From the NCBI GenBank assembly GCA_029562975.1, contig JAKQTR010000031.1, positions 1 through 64,000 on the forward strand: 64,000 nt of DNA. The letters are read 5' to 3'. The notes beneath the pieces were generated by a model. That model worked only from the letters and a program-made list of their open reading frames with translations, did not search any database and was not told the DNA's origin. Source of the stretch: Acidobacteriota bacterium. GTDB lineage: Bacteria; Acidobacteriota; Vicinamibacteria; Vicinamibacterales; JAKQTR01. Shown here piece after piece: positions 54,438-63,962 of this stretch (position 1 is its first letter; each line of letters opens with the position of its first letter). Made by a program: the position numbers and the translations under genes.

Positions 54438-56072
54438 CTACGACGTCCTCCGAACCGGCCGGAGCCGCGCGAACAGGAGGGCCCTCGCCTCCCGGAATTC
54501 CTCGGCGCCGCAGGCGCGCGCCGCCACGTCGAGGACCGCGAGCGCGACGCCGATGGATGCCGCGACCCTGAGCGCCAGCACGGCGATCGTGCGCTCGGGC
54601 ATCCAGGACCCGATCGCGGCGTCGGTGGCCCACGCGGCCGCCCCCATGGCGAGCGACGCGACGCCGATCCTGGCGAACGACGAGGCGATGCGGCGGCCGT
54701 CGATGCCTCCGAGCCTCGAGCGAAGCACCCACAGAAGGATGCTGGCGTTGAAGACCGCGCTGATGGCCGTCCCGAGCGCCAGGCCCTGGAAGCCCATCGT
54801 GTGGACGAGGGCAAGGTTGAGAGCGATGTTCAGCACGACCGTCGCGACCGAGACGAGGACGGGCGTCCGGCTGTCGTGGATGGCGTAAAAGGACGGCACC
54901 GCGATCTTCACCGCGGAGTACCCGACGAGCCCCGGCGCGTAGCACGCCAGGGCGGCCGCGGTGGCGGCGGTGTCCGAGGCCGTGAAGCGGCCGTGCTCGA
55001 AGATCAGCGCCACAATCGGCGTCGCGAGCGCCATCAGGCCGACCGTGGCCGGGACGTTCATCATCAGCATCAGCCGCAGCCCGGCGGAGATCGTCTCGCG
55101 CATGCCGGCGGCGTCGTGCCTCGCCGCGTACCGGCTGAGCGTCGGCACCACGGCCGTCGCGATGGACACGCCGAAGATCCCGATGGGCATGTACATCACG
55201 CGGAACGCATAGCTCAACGCCGACACGGCGCCGGTGCCTTCTCCCGTCGCCAGGATGCTGTTCACCAGCAGGTTGATCTGCACCGCGGCCAGCCCGACGA
55301 CGCCTGGCCCCATCAGCGTGAGCACGCGGCGCAGGCCCTCGTCGCGGACGTCGAGGATGGGCTCGTAGCGGTACCCCTCACGGCGCAGCGCCGGCCACTG
55401 GATCGCCATCTGCAGGAGCCCGCCGACGAGGACGCCGATCGCCGGGGCCAGGATGATCGGCATCCCGACAAGAGGCATCACCGGCGCGAGCCCGATCGTG
55501 CACACGATCGACCCGACGTTGAACATCGCCGGCGACATCGCGGGCACGAAGAACCGGTGAAGCGAGTTCAGCATGCCCATGAGGGCCGCGGCGACGGCCA
55601 CGAGCATCAGGAACGGGAACATGACCCGGCTCAGGAAGATCGTCAGCTCCAGCTTCCCCGGCACCTCCGCATACGCGCTCGCGAACAGCCTGCTCAGGGG
55701 CGACGCGAACACGATGCCCAGGATCACGATGGCGCCGGTGGCCAGCAGGAGGGCGTTCACGACCAGGTTCCCGAGGCGCCACGCAGAAGCGCGGCCCGAG
55801 ATCGTCAGCGTCCGTGTGAACGTCGGCACGAACGCCGCGCTCATGGCGCCCTCGGCGAAGAGGTCGCGCACGAGGTTCGGGATGCGGAACGCGATGTTGT
55901 AGGCGTCCATCTGGTCGCCGGCGCCGAAGAGGAACGCCAGGACCTGGTCCCGGACGAGGCCGAGGACGCGGCTGCCCATCGTGGCGGCGCCGATGACGCC
56001 GGCCGACTTCGTGATCTGCGATGCAGTGGCCTGGGGCGGCGCGCTGTCTGGCGTGGGCGGCTCTTCGGGCAT
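54438..56072 (-). CDS. murJ: Lipid II flippase MurJ
   Basis: 544 residues, about fourteen helices. Moves lipid II across the inner membrane. GAATMGSRVLGLVRDQVLA opens the first helix; MDAYNIAFRIPNLVRDLFAEGAMSAAFVP contains the conserved Arg residues (in parts: AFRIPNLVRDLFAEGA). I choose ATG 56072 (MPEEPPTPD) over an upstream extension from 56123, which would include a strong hairpin. Uses the C55 carrier made through uppS and dxr. Confidence 0.93.
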   Translation of the reverse strand: MPEEPPTPDSAPPQATASQITKSAGVIGAATMGSRVLGLVRDQVLAFLFGAGDQMDAYNIAFRIPNLVRDLFAEGAMSAAFVPTFTRTLTISGRASAWRLGNLVVNALLLATGAIVILGIVFASPLSRLFASAYAEVPGKLELTIFLSRVMFPFLMLVAVAAALMGMLNSLHRFFVPAMSPAMFNVGSIVCTIGLAPVMPLVGMPIILAPAIGVLVGGLLQMAIQWPALRREGYRYEPILDVRDEGLRRVLTLMGPGVVGLAAVQINLLVNSILATGEGTGAVSALSYAFRVMYMPIGIFGVSIATAVVPTLSRYAARHDAAGMRETISAGLRLMLMMNVPATVGLMALATPIVALIFEHGRFTASDTAATAAALACYAPGLVGYSAVKIAVPSFYAIHDSRTPVLVSVATVVLNIALNLALVHTMGFQGLALGTAISAVFNASILLWVLRSRLGGIDGRRIASSFARIGVASLAMGAAAWATDAAIGSWMPERTIAVLALRVAASIGVALAVLDVAARACGAEEFREARALLFARLRPVRRTS

Positions 56073-56117
56073 GTGGAACCGCCAGCGTACCACATTGGAC
56101 ATGCCCATCAGGAAAGC

Positions 56118-56148
56118 GGGCACCCGCCAGTCGGGATGGCGGGTGCCC
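56118..56148. terminator. 12-bp perfect hairpin upstream of murJ
   Basis: GGGCACCCGCCA, loop GTCGGGA, TGGCGGGTGCCC. Flanked by AAAGC on the left and TTTGG on the right, so it could end transcripts in either direction. On the minus strand it lies between the YqeY-like gene and murJ and would insulate them. Confidence 0.6.
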
Positions 56149-56463
56149 TTTGGGAGGAGAGAGGAGTCTATCGGGTCTTCATCAACTTAGACGACGGCGG
56201 CGGTTGATTGGTTTGGCTTCGCCGGGCTGAGAGGAGCGTTGGCGCGAAGCACCGCCGAGACCGTGGTCTTCGCTTTTGTTTCGTCCCTTCGTCAGCCTCT
56301 CTTCTGAGACACGCCGCGCCCCGAACCATCCGCGGCGAGATCGAAGCGCTGCGCATCGCGAGAAACGCTCTCCTGCGGCCGGTCGCGGAAGGCGACTCGA
56401 CGCTGTACGAACGCCTGAGGGCCGGCGGGAGCCGCGCGGCCGGCGAGTCCGGGCAGGAGCCGA
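56149..56463. other. Unassigned spacer, possible small gene or RNA
   Basis: 315 bases without a gene I can defend. A purine-rich GGGAGGAGAGAGGAG and an AT-richer part (56160-56215) differ from other spacers, and there is no heptad array. A 62-codon minus-strand frame (56168-56356) ends SSKLMKTR and is very basic, but it matches no family I know and I see no ribosome-binding site. Confidence 0.3.
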
Positions 56464-56913
56464 TCAGGCCCCGAGGCGCTTTCGGACCGCCTCGTTGACG
56501 GTCTTCCCGTCCACGCCCTTGCCCGCCAGGGTCGCCATCGCGGCCTTCATCACCCGGCCCATGTCCCTGGGGGAGGCGGCCCCGGTCTCGGCGATGGCCC
56601 TGGCGACGGCCTCGTCGATGACGGCGGGGCTGACGGGCGGGGGCATGAGCGCCTCGAGCAGGGTGAGTTCAGCCTGCTCCCTGGCCACGAGGTCCTGCCG
56701 CCCGCCCCTGGCGAACTGCTCGATCGAGTCGCGGTGCTGCTTGATGAGGCTCGCGAGGACCTGGATCGACTCGGCGTCATCGAGCGCCTGGCCCTTCTGG
56801 ATCTCGCGGTTCGTCAGGGCGGCCTTGAGCATTCTCATGGCGGACAGCGTCCCGGCGTCGTGCGCCTTCATGGCCTGGGTGATCCGCGCGTTGACGTCAG
56901 CGAGCATGGACAT
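56464..56913 (-). CDS. GatB/YqeY-domain protein
   Basis: 149 residues. LADVNARITQAMKAHDAGTLSAMRMLKAAL, then AEQAELTLLEALMPPPVS and GRVMKAAMATLAGKGVDGK, are the YqeY signature (cited in parts). Resembles the tail domain of GatB that grips tRNA, but stands alone. ATG 56913 is favoured: GGAGA is 6 bases upstream, whereas it abuts GTG 56919. The usual partners rpsU and dnaG are not adjacent. Confidence 0.9.
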   Translation of the reverse strand: MSMLADVNARITQAMKAHDAGTLSAMRMLKAALTNREIQKGQALDDAESIQVLASLIKQHRDSIEQFARGGRQDLVAREQAELTLLEALMPPPVSPAVIDEAVARAIAETGAASPRDMGRVMKAAMATLAGKGVDGKTVNEAVRKRLGA

Positions 56914-57064
56914 CGGCACTCTCCGTTCGCGGCGGCAGACACGATCCTAGCGCATGTCGCGCGAGCCCGCGTGGCGGCGGCCCCGAGGAGGCCCGCCGAT
57001 CGCGGGCCCGCCGGCCCCGATGGCCAGCGGGCGCCGATCCCGTGTACGATGCGGGACGCTGCGC

Positions 57065-59065
57065 ATGCCCATGCCGCTCCTGACGCGATTCTCCCGCGGC
57101 CCCGCCTGGACCACCGCGGCCTTCGCCGCCTTCCTGGCGGCCGCAGCCGGGGCGCTGGTCGTCGTCGCTGCCTTTCAGCGCCACGGGTCCATCAGGGTCG
57201 ACGCCAGCCGCGGGATCCCCGCTTTCGTCACCGGCCTCTATCCGACGGAGCGGCAGGGCAAGGACTACTTCGCGTGGAGCGGCGGCCGGGTATCCGTACG
57301 CGCGGGGCTTGTCGACCGCCGGGCCGCCTGGCAGTGCCAGGCACGCCTCGTCAACTGGCGCCCGCCCTCGGCGGGGCCAGCCGACGTGCGCGTCGAAGCG
57401 GACGGCCGGGTGCTGCTCGAGCGGCGCGTCAGCGAACCGCGCGCCTCGCTGGACTTCGCGGTTCCGCCCGTTCCCGCCAGGCGGGACCTCGACTTCGAGG
57501 TCGCTGTCTCGCCGACGTTCGTGCCAGGACCCCAGGACCCCAGGGAACTCGGGCTGGCCTTCGAGGGGCTGCGCTGCGATCCGGCTGCCGGCGCCTGGGC
57601 ATGGCCCGCGCGCCAGGTCGTCGCGCGCGCGAGCCTGTCGGCCGCGCTTGCCGGACTCGTGCTCGGGATCGCGGGTCTGCCCGCTGGGGCGGCAGCCGGC
57701 CTCGCCGTCCTCGTTGCGGTGGCACAAGGCTTCTCGCTGGCGTCGGGAGCCGCCGCGCACCTGCCGGGCCGACCCCCCGTGTCTCTGCTGGCCGGGCTGC
57801 TGGCGGTGCTCTGCCTGCTCCCGATCCTGGCGGCCCGCTTCGTGCGGCCGCAGGGGCTGAGCACAGCCGCCCGCCTCGCGGTTGCCGTGTCAGCCTGCGC
57901 GTGCTGTCTGAAGCTGGTCTTCCTGCTGCATCCCGACAAGACCCTGGTCGATGCGGTCTTCCACGCGCACCGGTTCGAGATGGTGCTGGCCGGCCGGTTC
58001 TTCTTCACGCAGCTGTCGACAAGCGCGACGCCGTTCCCGTATGCCATCGGCCTCTACGTGTTCGCGGCCCCTTGGGCGGCGCTCACGGCGGACCACGTCA
58101 CCCTGCTCCGGACCGTCGTCTGCGCCTGCGAAGCCGCGGCCGTTCTTCTGCTCTATCCGCTCGTTGCCCGCGTCTGGGGCGACCGCGCGGCCGGCGTTGC
58201 CGCCGTGGCCCTGTATCACCTGGCGCCGCTGCCGATCGCGGTCCTGGGGAACGCGAACCTGACGAACCATTTCGGACAGTCGGTCGCGGTTGCCGCGATT
58301 GCGGCCGCGGCAGGCTGGTCGTTTGCCGGCCGCCGGGCCGCCGAGGCCGTCGGCCTGGCCCTGGTGGCGGGACTGGCGTTCCTGTCCCATGTCGGGACGT
58401 TCGCCGTCCTGCTGCCGACGCTTCTGGTCCTGGCCCTCGCCACGCGCGGCCTTGGCCGCGACGCGGGCCGCATCCCGGCGCGGTGCATCCTGGCCGCCAC
58501 TGCACTGGCGGTCGTGCTGGCCGTCGGCCTCTACTGGGGCCATTTCTTCGAGGTGTACCAGCCGCACATCGCCTCTGCGAAGGCGGAGTTGGCGGCTGCG
58601 TTCGGACGCGGATCGAGCGCGGCTGCGCCGGCGGCGCACGACGCGGGCGGTGTCCCACCGGCGCGGACCACGCCACTCCAGCTCGGGTTCTCCGGCGCCG
58701 TCAGGCAGACGCGCGGGGCGTTCGGCCTGCCCTTGATCGCGCTGGCTGTCGCGGGCGCGTCGAGCCTCGCGCGGCGGCGGCGCGCCGACCGTCTCGTCGC
58801 GGCGCTCGCGGCGTGGTTTGCCGCGTGGGCGGGGTTTCTCCTCTGGAGCGCGCTTCGCCGGGTCGAGCCCCCGTACGTACAGGACGCGTGGGAGTTCATC
58901 GGGCGGGTCGAAATGGCCACGACGCCGGCCGTCGCCATCCTCGCGGCGTGCGGGGCCGCCTGGGCGTGGCGGTCCGGCCGCCTCCTGCGGGCCGTCTCTG
59001 CGGGACTCGTGCTGGCCGCGCTGGCCGGAGGCGCGCGAGCCGTCGTCAGCTGGATCCTCTTCTAG
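57065..59065 (+). CDS. Large polytopic membrane protein, possible GT-C glycosyltransferase
   Basis: 666 residues. One N-terminal helix, then about 150 residues of beta-rich periplasmic-looking sequence (DLDFEVAVSPTFVPG), then about eleven helices. Between helices lies FLLHPDKTLVDAVFHAHRFEMVLAG, with an acidic/His loop as in GT-C enzymes (quoted in parts: LLHPDKTLVDAVFHAHRF). I use ATG 57065; TACGAT is 14 bases upstream. An earlier ATG at 56954 is possible but adds an arginine-rich stretch. Convergent with, and overlapping by 4 bases, the glycan cluster on the minus strand. Function not established. Confidence 0.6.
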   Translation: MPMPLLTRFSRGPAWTTAAFAAFLAAAAGALVVVAAFQRHGSIRVDASRGIPAFVTGLYPTERQGKDYFAWSGGRVSVRAGLVDRRAAWQCQARLVNWRPPSAGPADVRVEADGRVLLERRVSEPRASLDFAVPPVPARRDLDFEVAVSPTFVPGPQDPRELGLAFEGLRCDPAAGAWAWPARQVVARASLSAALAGLVLGIAGLPAGAAAGLAVLVAVAQGFSLASGAAAHLPGRPPVSLLAGLLAVLCLLPILAARFVRPQGLSTAARLAVAVSACACCLKLVFLLHPDKTLVDAVFHAHRFEMVLAGRFFFTQLSTSATPFPYAIGLYVFAAPWAALTADHVTLLRTVVCACEAAAVLLLYPLVARVWGDRAAGVAAVALYHLAPLPIAVLGNANLTNHFGQSVAVAAIAAAAGWSFAGRRAAEAVGLALVAGLAFLSHVGTFAVLLPTLLVLALATRGLGRDAGRIPARCILAATALAVVLAVGLYWGHFFEVYQPHIASAKAELAAAFGRGSSAAAPAAHDAGGVPPARTTPLQLGFSGAVRQTRGAFGLPLIALAVAGASSLARRRRADRLVAALAAWFAAWAGFLLWSALRRVEPPYVQDAWEFIGRVEMATTPAVAILAACGAAWAWRSGRLLRAVSAGLVLAALAGGARAVVSWILF

Positions 59066-59796
59066 GCCGAACGCCCCGCTGCGGCGGCCGGCTTCCGCAG
59101 CCAGATCAGGTTCAGGAAGCACCACCCCGGCACCGGGATCGCCCGCGTCAGCGCCGCGTGCAGCCATTGCAGCGATACCGGGTGCCGCCTCACCAGGGCG
59201 GTCAGCACGGGCACCGTCGGGAAGATTCCCCGCCGCCGGACCACGTCGAATCCAGCCGACCGGGCCAGGGCGAGATACTCGCCTGCCGGACGGTCGCCGG
59301 GGTGCTTGACCGGGCTGGCCGTACGAATGAGGCGTCCCGTCAGCAGGAAGTGCGCGCGCGACTGAAGGTGCGCGAGGTTGGGCACCGACAGGAGGGCAAT
59401 GCCGCATGGCCGCAGGACCCGGAAGATCTCGGACAAGGCCGCGTCCTGCTCGCCGAACGCCAGGTGCTCCAGGACGTCCAGGCACAGCACCTGCTCGAAC
59501 GCACCGCCGGGCCACGGGAGGGCCGTGACGGATCCCGTCCGGATGCGGTCGCCGCTGCAGTTCAGGTCGACGCCTTCGATGTCTAGGCGCCCGGCGTAGT
59601 CCTGCACGAGGACGCCCTCGCCGCAGCCGGCGTCCAGGACGCGGGTGCCCGGCGGCAGAGTGTCGAGATGGCGCCGCACGGCGGCCATCTTCGCAAGATA
59701 CGTAGGCCGGTAGTCCCACGCCTCGTCGAGCACGCGGTGGTAGTCCCCGCGTGACGCGTATTCGCCGCGCCTGACCGAGGGCCGATCGCCTGCCAT
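59062..59796 (-). CDS. Class I SAM-dependent methyltransferase, glycan cluster
   Basis: 244 residues. VLDAGCGEGVLVQDYA is motif I; LCLDVLEHLAFGEQD and EIFRVLRPCGIALLSVP follow as in Methyltransf_11/12 enzymes of sugar or lipid modification. The C-terminal LQWLHAALTRAIPVPGW helix may bind membrane. TACAAT lies 9 bases before its ATG within the end of the GT4 gene, so it may also have its own promoter. Confidence 0.85.
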   Translation of the reverse strand: MAGDRPSVRRGEYASRGDYHRVLDEAWDYRPTYLAKMAAVRRHLDTLPPGTRVLDAGCGEGVLVQDYAGRLDIEGVDLNCSGDRIRTGSVTALPWPGGAFEQVLCLDVLEHLAFGEQDAALSEIFRVLRPCGIALLSVPNLAHLQSRAHFLLTGRLIRTASPVKHPGDRPAGEYLALARSAGFDVVRRRGIFPTVPVLTALVRRHPVSLQWLHAALTRAIPVPGWCFLNLIWLRKPAAAAGRSA

Positions 59797-59803
59797 GCGC
59801 CGC

Positions 59804-60973
59804 CTATTGTAGGACGCCGCGGTAGACCCGCGCGAACCGCTCCGCGACGACCGCCGGGCTGAACTCCCGCTCGAGGACGGCGTCCGAGGACGGACGGGTC
59901 CGCCTGGCGGCGGCGAGGAATTCCACGATGGCCGACGCGAGCTCGCCCGGCTGAGACCGAGCGACCACGCGCACGTCGTCGCCGAAGAGCCGGCCGAGTT
60001 CGACGCCGCCGGGATTGTCGGTCGAAACGACCGGCGTGCCGGCGGCGAGCGCCTCGACGGCGACCGTCGGGAGCGCCTCGAGCTCGGAGGGGAGCACGAA
60101 GAGGTCGGCCGCCTGCTGGTAGCGAGCCACCGTGCGGTTGTCGACGAGGCCCGCGAACGTGACGCGCTCCGACACGCCGAGGGCCGCCGCCTGCGCCGCG
60201 AGCTCGTCGCGGAGCGGGCCCGTTCCGCAGATCACGAGGCGCGTGTCGGGGTGCGCCCGGAGCACCGACGGCATCGCGTCGAGGAGCCTCCGCTGGCCCG
60301 CCAGCGGGTGGAGGCGCTTCACGTTGACGAGGACATTCGACTCGCGCAGGCCCAGTTCGACGCGGGCAGCCCGGCGCTCGCCCTCGCCGGCCCGGGCGAA
60401 GTACCCGGCGACGGGAGGGTAGATCACGCTCATGCCGCCGCGCGTCAGGCCGAGTTCGACGGCGCGGTCGCGGAGAGCGCCGCTGTAGAAGGTGACGTGA
60501 CGGGCGGCCCTGTACATCCGGGTGAAGAGATCCAGCCCGCCCCGCCTGGCCCGGTAATGCCAGATCTCGGTGCCGTAGAGCGTGAGCACCACCGGCGTGC
60601 CGGCCCGCGACGCGAGCAGTCCGGCGACTTCGGGCAGCAGGCCGTTGCTGTGGACGTGCACGACGTCGGCCGCCGAGAGCGCCTCGCGCGACGCGCGCCG
60701 GATCCGGGCGGCGTTCAGGAGCGACGAGATCTGCGAGAGACCCGGGACCCGCCGCCCGCGCGCGCGCGACTCGATCCAGGTGACCGGCCCCGGCAGCTCG
60801 CGGGCCACATCCGCGATCGACCCCGCGTCGCCGCTGACGGAGGCCCGCGGCGGATGCGCGACGAACAGCGGCGTGTCGCCCGACGCCGCGGCCCACCGGC
60901 CGAGGTGCCACGGCAGGAGCGCGTTGGCGGCCTGATCGGGCGGAAGGTGCGAGGTGACGTGGCAGATGCGCAT
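59804..60973 (-). CDS. GT4-family glycosyltransferase, glycan cluster
   Basis: 389 residues, GT-B fold. MRICHVTSHLPPDQAANALLP opens the acceptor domain (21 residues shown only in part: RICHVTSHLPPDQAAN). VVHVHSNGLLPEVAGLL and the donor-site LPSELEALPTVAVEALAAG-TPVV with E-x7-E are present. Located between deacetylase and methyltransferase genes; likely adds a hexose to a surface polysaccharide. Confidence 0.88.
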   Translation of the reverse strand: MRICHVTSHLPPDQAANALLPWHLGRWAAASGDTPLFVAHPPRASVSGDAGSIADVARELPGPVTWIESRARGRRVPGLSQISSLLNAARIRRASREALSAADVVHVHSNGLLPEVAGLLASRAGTPVVLTLYGTEIWHYRARRGGLDLFTRMYRAARHVTFYSGALRDRAVELGLTRGGMSVIYPPVAGYFARAGEGERRAARVELGLRESNVLVNVKRLHPLAGQRRLLDAMPSVLRAHPDTRLVICGTGPLRDELAAQAAALGVSERVTFAGLVDNRTVARYQQAADLFVLPSELEALPTVAVEALAAGTPVVSTDNPGGVELGRLFGDDVRVVARSQPGELASAIVEFLAAARRTRPSSDAVLEREFSPAVVAERFARVYRGVLQ

Positions 60974-60989
60974 CGGCCCGGCCCGCCTC

Positions 60990-61967
60990 TCAGGGCCCCG
61001 CGAGCGGAGGCGCGGCGCAGTATCGGTCGCGGAACTCGGAGAAGGTGGCCGGCACGGCGCCCAGATCGCGCACGGCGAAGGCGAGCACCTCGTCGAGCCG
61101 ATCGAAGAACGCGTCGAGCTCGCGCGCCGTCCGGTTGTACGGGCTGCCGCCGACGATCGCTTCGCTCGAGTGGAAGATCAGGTTCAGGATCGGGACCCCG
61201 TCGTCCTTCATGCGCCGGGCGACGGCGCACATGTCGGCCAGCGGCGAATACGACGGGCGGAGCCACTGCACGCGGGCGACGCCCAGCTTCCTGAGCACGC
61301 GCTTCGTCTGGTACGGGCTCGGAGCCCTGGCGTACAAGCGCTCGACGAACGCGGGCACGCGCCGGTTCAGGGCCGCGGTGACGGGCAGCTCGAGCAAGTC
61401 GCTCGAGCCGGGCACCGCCGGGTCGTCGTAGGACAGGAAGTACGGGGACGGCGGCACCGAGACGAAGTCCGGCCCGCCCTTGTGCCCCTCGTAGAAGAGC
61501 GGCGCCAGGCTGGACTCGACCCGGTACCCGGCCCGCTCCAGGTCGGGGACGTGGGCGATCGAGAAGCCGAACCGCCCGGACCGGTACGAGCGGGGCGGTT
61601 CGCCGACGGCGTCCGCGATGGCCCCCGTCAGCGATGCCACCTGCGCCGCGAACTGCTCGCGCGGCAGCTGCAGGGCGTACGGGTGCCGGCGGACATCGTC
61701 GGGCGTGCACGGCGGCGTCTCCCACGCGTGGTGGTGCGCGCCGATCTCGCAGTCGCCGCCGCTCCGAAGCTCCCTCAGCACCGAGGCCGACCGGGGGTCG
61801 CGCGCCACGGGCCACGTGATGAGGTACGTGGGCCGGACGCCCCTGCGCTGGAACCTCGCGTGCAGGGCGGGAAGCGCGTAGATGTTCTCGAACGCCTGGT
61901 TCAGCCGCGCCTCGGCGGACCACTGGTTGTCGCCTTCCGTGTCGATGCCGACGAGCAGGTGCAGCAT
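60990..61967 (-). CDS. Polysaccharide-deacetylase-like (NodB/CE4-type) protein
   Basis: 325 residues. VGIDTEGDNQW gives the metal/catalytic Asp pair and EIGAHHHAWETPPC the His-x3-His-like metal site; SYRSGRFGFS is the third CE4 block. No signal peptide, so it likely works in the cytoplasm on a sugar precursor or is a non-catalytic relative. ATG 61967 follows the GNAT gene by 2 bases. Confidence 0.82.
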   Translation of the reverse strand: MLHLLVGIDTEGDNQWSAEARLNQAFENIYALPALHARFQRRGVRPTYLITWPVARDPRSASVLRELRSGGDCEIGAHHHAWETPPCTPDDVRRHPYALQLPREQFAAQVASLTGAIADAVGEPPRSYRSGRFGFSIAHVPDLERAGYRVESSLAPLFYEGHKGGPDFVSVPPSPYFLSYDDPAVPGSSDLLELPVTAALNRRVPAFVERLYARAPSPYQTKRVLRKLGVARVQWLRPSYSPLADMCAVARRMKDDGVPILNLIFHSSEAIVGGSPYNRTARELDAFFDRLDEVLAFAVRDLGAVPATFSEFRDRYCAAPPLAGP

Positions 61968-61969
61968 GG

Positions 61970-63013
61970 TCAGCGGTCCTGATCCGAGTCGCCCAGCGTG
62001 ACGTGCCAGCCGCTCGTGTCCTCGTAGAACGACGGCGGGAGCTGGACGGCATTGATCTTCGCGGTGAACTCCATCGTGGATTTCACCGGGAAGTACCCCG
62101 AGCGCTTCAGCGACCGCGCGAAACCCGCGTGCAGGTTGAACGCCCGGATCTTGTCCGAGTTTGCCTCCCTCGCCTCCCGGTCGACCCAGCCCAGGAGCGT
62201 CTCGAACGACGGAGCGTCGCCGGGATCGGCGAGGAAGTCCACCAGGAGCGTGACGCGGGCGCGCGCCTCCTGCAGGTGCCGGTAGACGACGTATCCGCGC
62301 AGCGCGCCGTCGCGCCTGGCGGCGACGGCGGCATACCGCACGTGCGGGGCCTCCCGGAACTTCCAGTTGAGATAGGCGGCGTCGCGGCGCACGGCGAACG
62401 CGAACCGCGGCGCCACGCGTTCCCACAGCGCCGTGAACTCGTCGCCGAAACGCTGGATGCTCTCGACGTTCGCCCGGAGCGGCCGCGGGCGCCACGCGGC
62501 GCGCACGAGGGGCAGCGTGAGCGCAGAGACGACGCGGTTGACCGGCGTTGGCCAACTCGAACGCCGCAGGGCGCGCCGCGTGAGCGGCTTCACGAAGCAC
62601 GGCACGGGGCCGACATTCGGCCAACGGAGCTTCCGGAAGAGCCGGTACGACGATTCCGACAAGCCGAGGCCCAGCGCGGCGCCGACGTGCTGCTCCCAGG
62701 TGCGGAACAGGACTTCCCCGAGGCCTTGCCGCTGGCGCTCCGGCGCGACCATGACGTCCATGCCCCACGACGCATCGATCTCCCGGCCGCCGGCCATCAG
62801 CCGGACGGGCATGGCGGCGTACTGGCCGATCACGGCCGGTCCCTCGCGCGCCACCCAGATCTGCGGGCCGTCGGGAGGGCGGTTGGGGTTGCGCGCGTAT
62901 TGCCAGTCCCAGCGCAGGCGGTTCGCCTCGGCGGCGGCGTCGCCGAACACGCGCCGGTACATCGCCGTGATCTGGCGTTCGTCCTCGGGCCGGAAGGTGT
63001 CGATCGTGGCCAT
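61970..63013 (-). CDS. GNAT-fold acyltransferase, FemAB-like length, glycan cluster
   Basis: 347 residues. First GNAT half: AREGPAVIGQYAAMPVRLM, then VMVAPERQRQGLGEVLF with the acetyl-CoA loop RQRQGLG. A second half with WKFREAPHVRYAAVAARRDG looks like a further GNAT-related fold. Proteins of this size in polysaccharide clusters transfer acyl or aminoacyl groups to sugars. ATG 63013, 11 bases after the methyltransferase gene. Confidence 0.8.
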   Translation of the reverse strand: MATIDTFRPEDERQITAMYRRVFGDAAAEANRLRWDWQYARNPNRPPDGPQIWVAREGPAVIGQYAAMPVRLMAGGREIDASWGMDVMVAPERQRQGLGEVLFRTWEQHVGAALGLGLSESSYRLFRKLRWPNVGPVPCFVKPLTRRALRRSSWPTPVNRVVSALTLPLVRAAWRPRPLRANVESIQRFGDEFTALWERVAPRFAFAVRRDAAYLNWKFREAPHVRYAAVAARRDGALRGYVVYRHLQEARARVTLLVDFLADPGDAPSFETLLGWVDREAREANSDKIRAFNLHAGFARSLKRSGYFPVKSTMEFTAKINAVQLPPSFYEDTSGWHVTLGDSDQDR

Positions 63014-63024
63014 GGCGTCGAGGG

Positions 63025-63867
63025 CTAGGGCTCCTGGCGGGCGAGGACGTACTCGATGTTCCCGACGACGATGTCCTGGATGACCGGGGCCTCGCGCAGC
63101 CAGCGCACGAGCGGCGCGGGCGCCCGGCGGAACGTTCCCGTCAGCTGCAGCGTTTCCGCGACGATCGACAGCCCGGCCCGCCGGATATGCTCGCGCAGGC
63201 GGGGCACGCGCACCTTCTCGAGCAGATCGTCGTCCTTGAGCCGGCCCTGCCGCGCGAGCGCGATGAAGGAGTTCTCGTGCTCGGGCTCCTGAAGGAGCCA
63301 GGGCGCGTGCCTGGCGAGGCGGACGAAGAGGCCGAACGCCGCCCGCCGGCCCACCAGCAGGTGGATCGGCACGGGGATCTTCAGCCGCGGCAGGTGCGCG
63401 CCGGCAAACGACAGGTACGGCGCCGTCGAGAGGTACATCCGGCCGCCGGGCCTGAGCACGCGCGCCAGTTCGCGGAGGTAGCGCGCCGCGTCGGCGACGT
63501 GCTCGATGACCGCATGCGAGAACACGAGGTCGAACGACGCATCCGCGAAGGGGAGCGCCTGGCCGTCCGCCTGCGCGAAGTGCAGGTTGGCCAGGCCGCG
63601 CTCGCTGGCGAGGCGTCTGCCCGCGTCCCTGAAGCGCGGCGCGAGGTCGATGCCCACGACGCGATCGGCCTCCTCGGCGAGCGACAGGGGCATGCCCCCG
63701 CCGCCGCAGCCGGCGTCGAGGACGCGGCCGCCGAGCGTCACGCCGGCCCGCTCGAGGTAGGTGATGACTTTCGCGCTGCGGTAGTACTCGAAGAGCGCGT
63801 AGTCGTACTCGGAGCGGAAGCGCCGGGCCGCGTGCGACTTGATGGCGTCGGTGTCGATGTCCCGCAC
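63025..63867 (-). CDS. Class I SAM-dependent methyltransferase, first gene of glycan cluster
   Basis: 280 residues. VLDAGCGGGGMPLSLA is motif I, VVGIDLAPRF the ribose-binding acidic strand, SFDLVFSHAVIEHVAD motif II. The tail (PLVRWLREAPVIQDIVVGN) is hydrophobic enough to touch the membrane. GTG 63867; TAGAAT at 63968-63963 is a likely -10, giving a leader of about 90 bases. Heads a five-gene minus-strand run to 59062. Confidence 0.85.
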   Translation of the reverse strand: MRDIDTDAIKSHAARRFRSEYDYALFEYYRSAKVITYLERAGVTLGGRVLDAGCGGGGMPLSLAEEADRVVGIDLAPRFRDAGRRLASERGLANLHFAQADGQALPFADASFDLVFSHAVIEHVADAARYLRELARVLRPGGRMYLSTAPYLSFAGAHLPRLKIPVPIHLLVGRRAAFGLFVRLARHAPWLLQEPEHENSFIALARQGRLKDDDLLEKVRVPRLREHIRRAGLSIVAETLQLTGTFRRAPAPLVRWLREAPVIQDIVVGNIEYVLARQEP

Positions 63868-63962
63868 GTGTCCTCTGCCAGCCTGCGATCCCTCCTCGCC
63901 ACGGGCCGTCGTCGCTCCGGCCGCCCGGCGACACCGGAACCGCCGGTGCGGGAATCGCTCAC

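Noticed and set aside
56168-56356. Possible rpsU (ribosomal protein S21) or other small basic protein next to the YqeY-like gene.
   Set aside because: The frame is basic but has none of the S21 sequence, no ribosome-binding site, and low family likeness.
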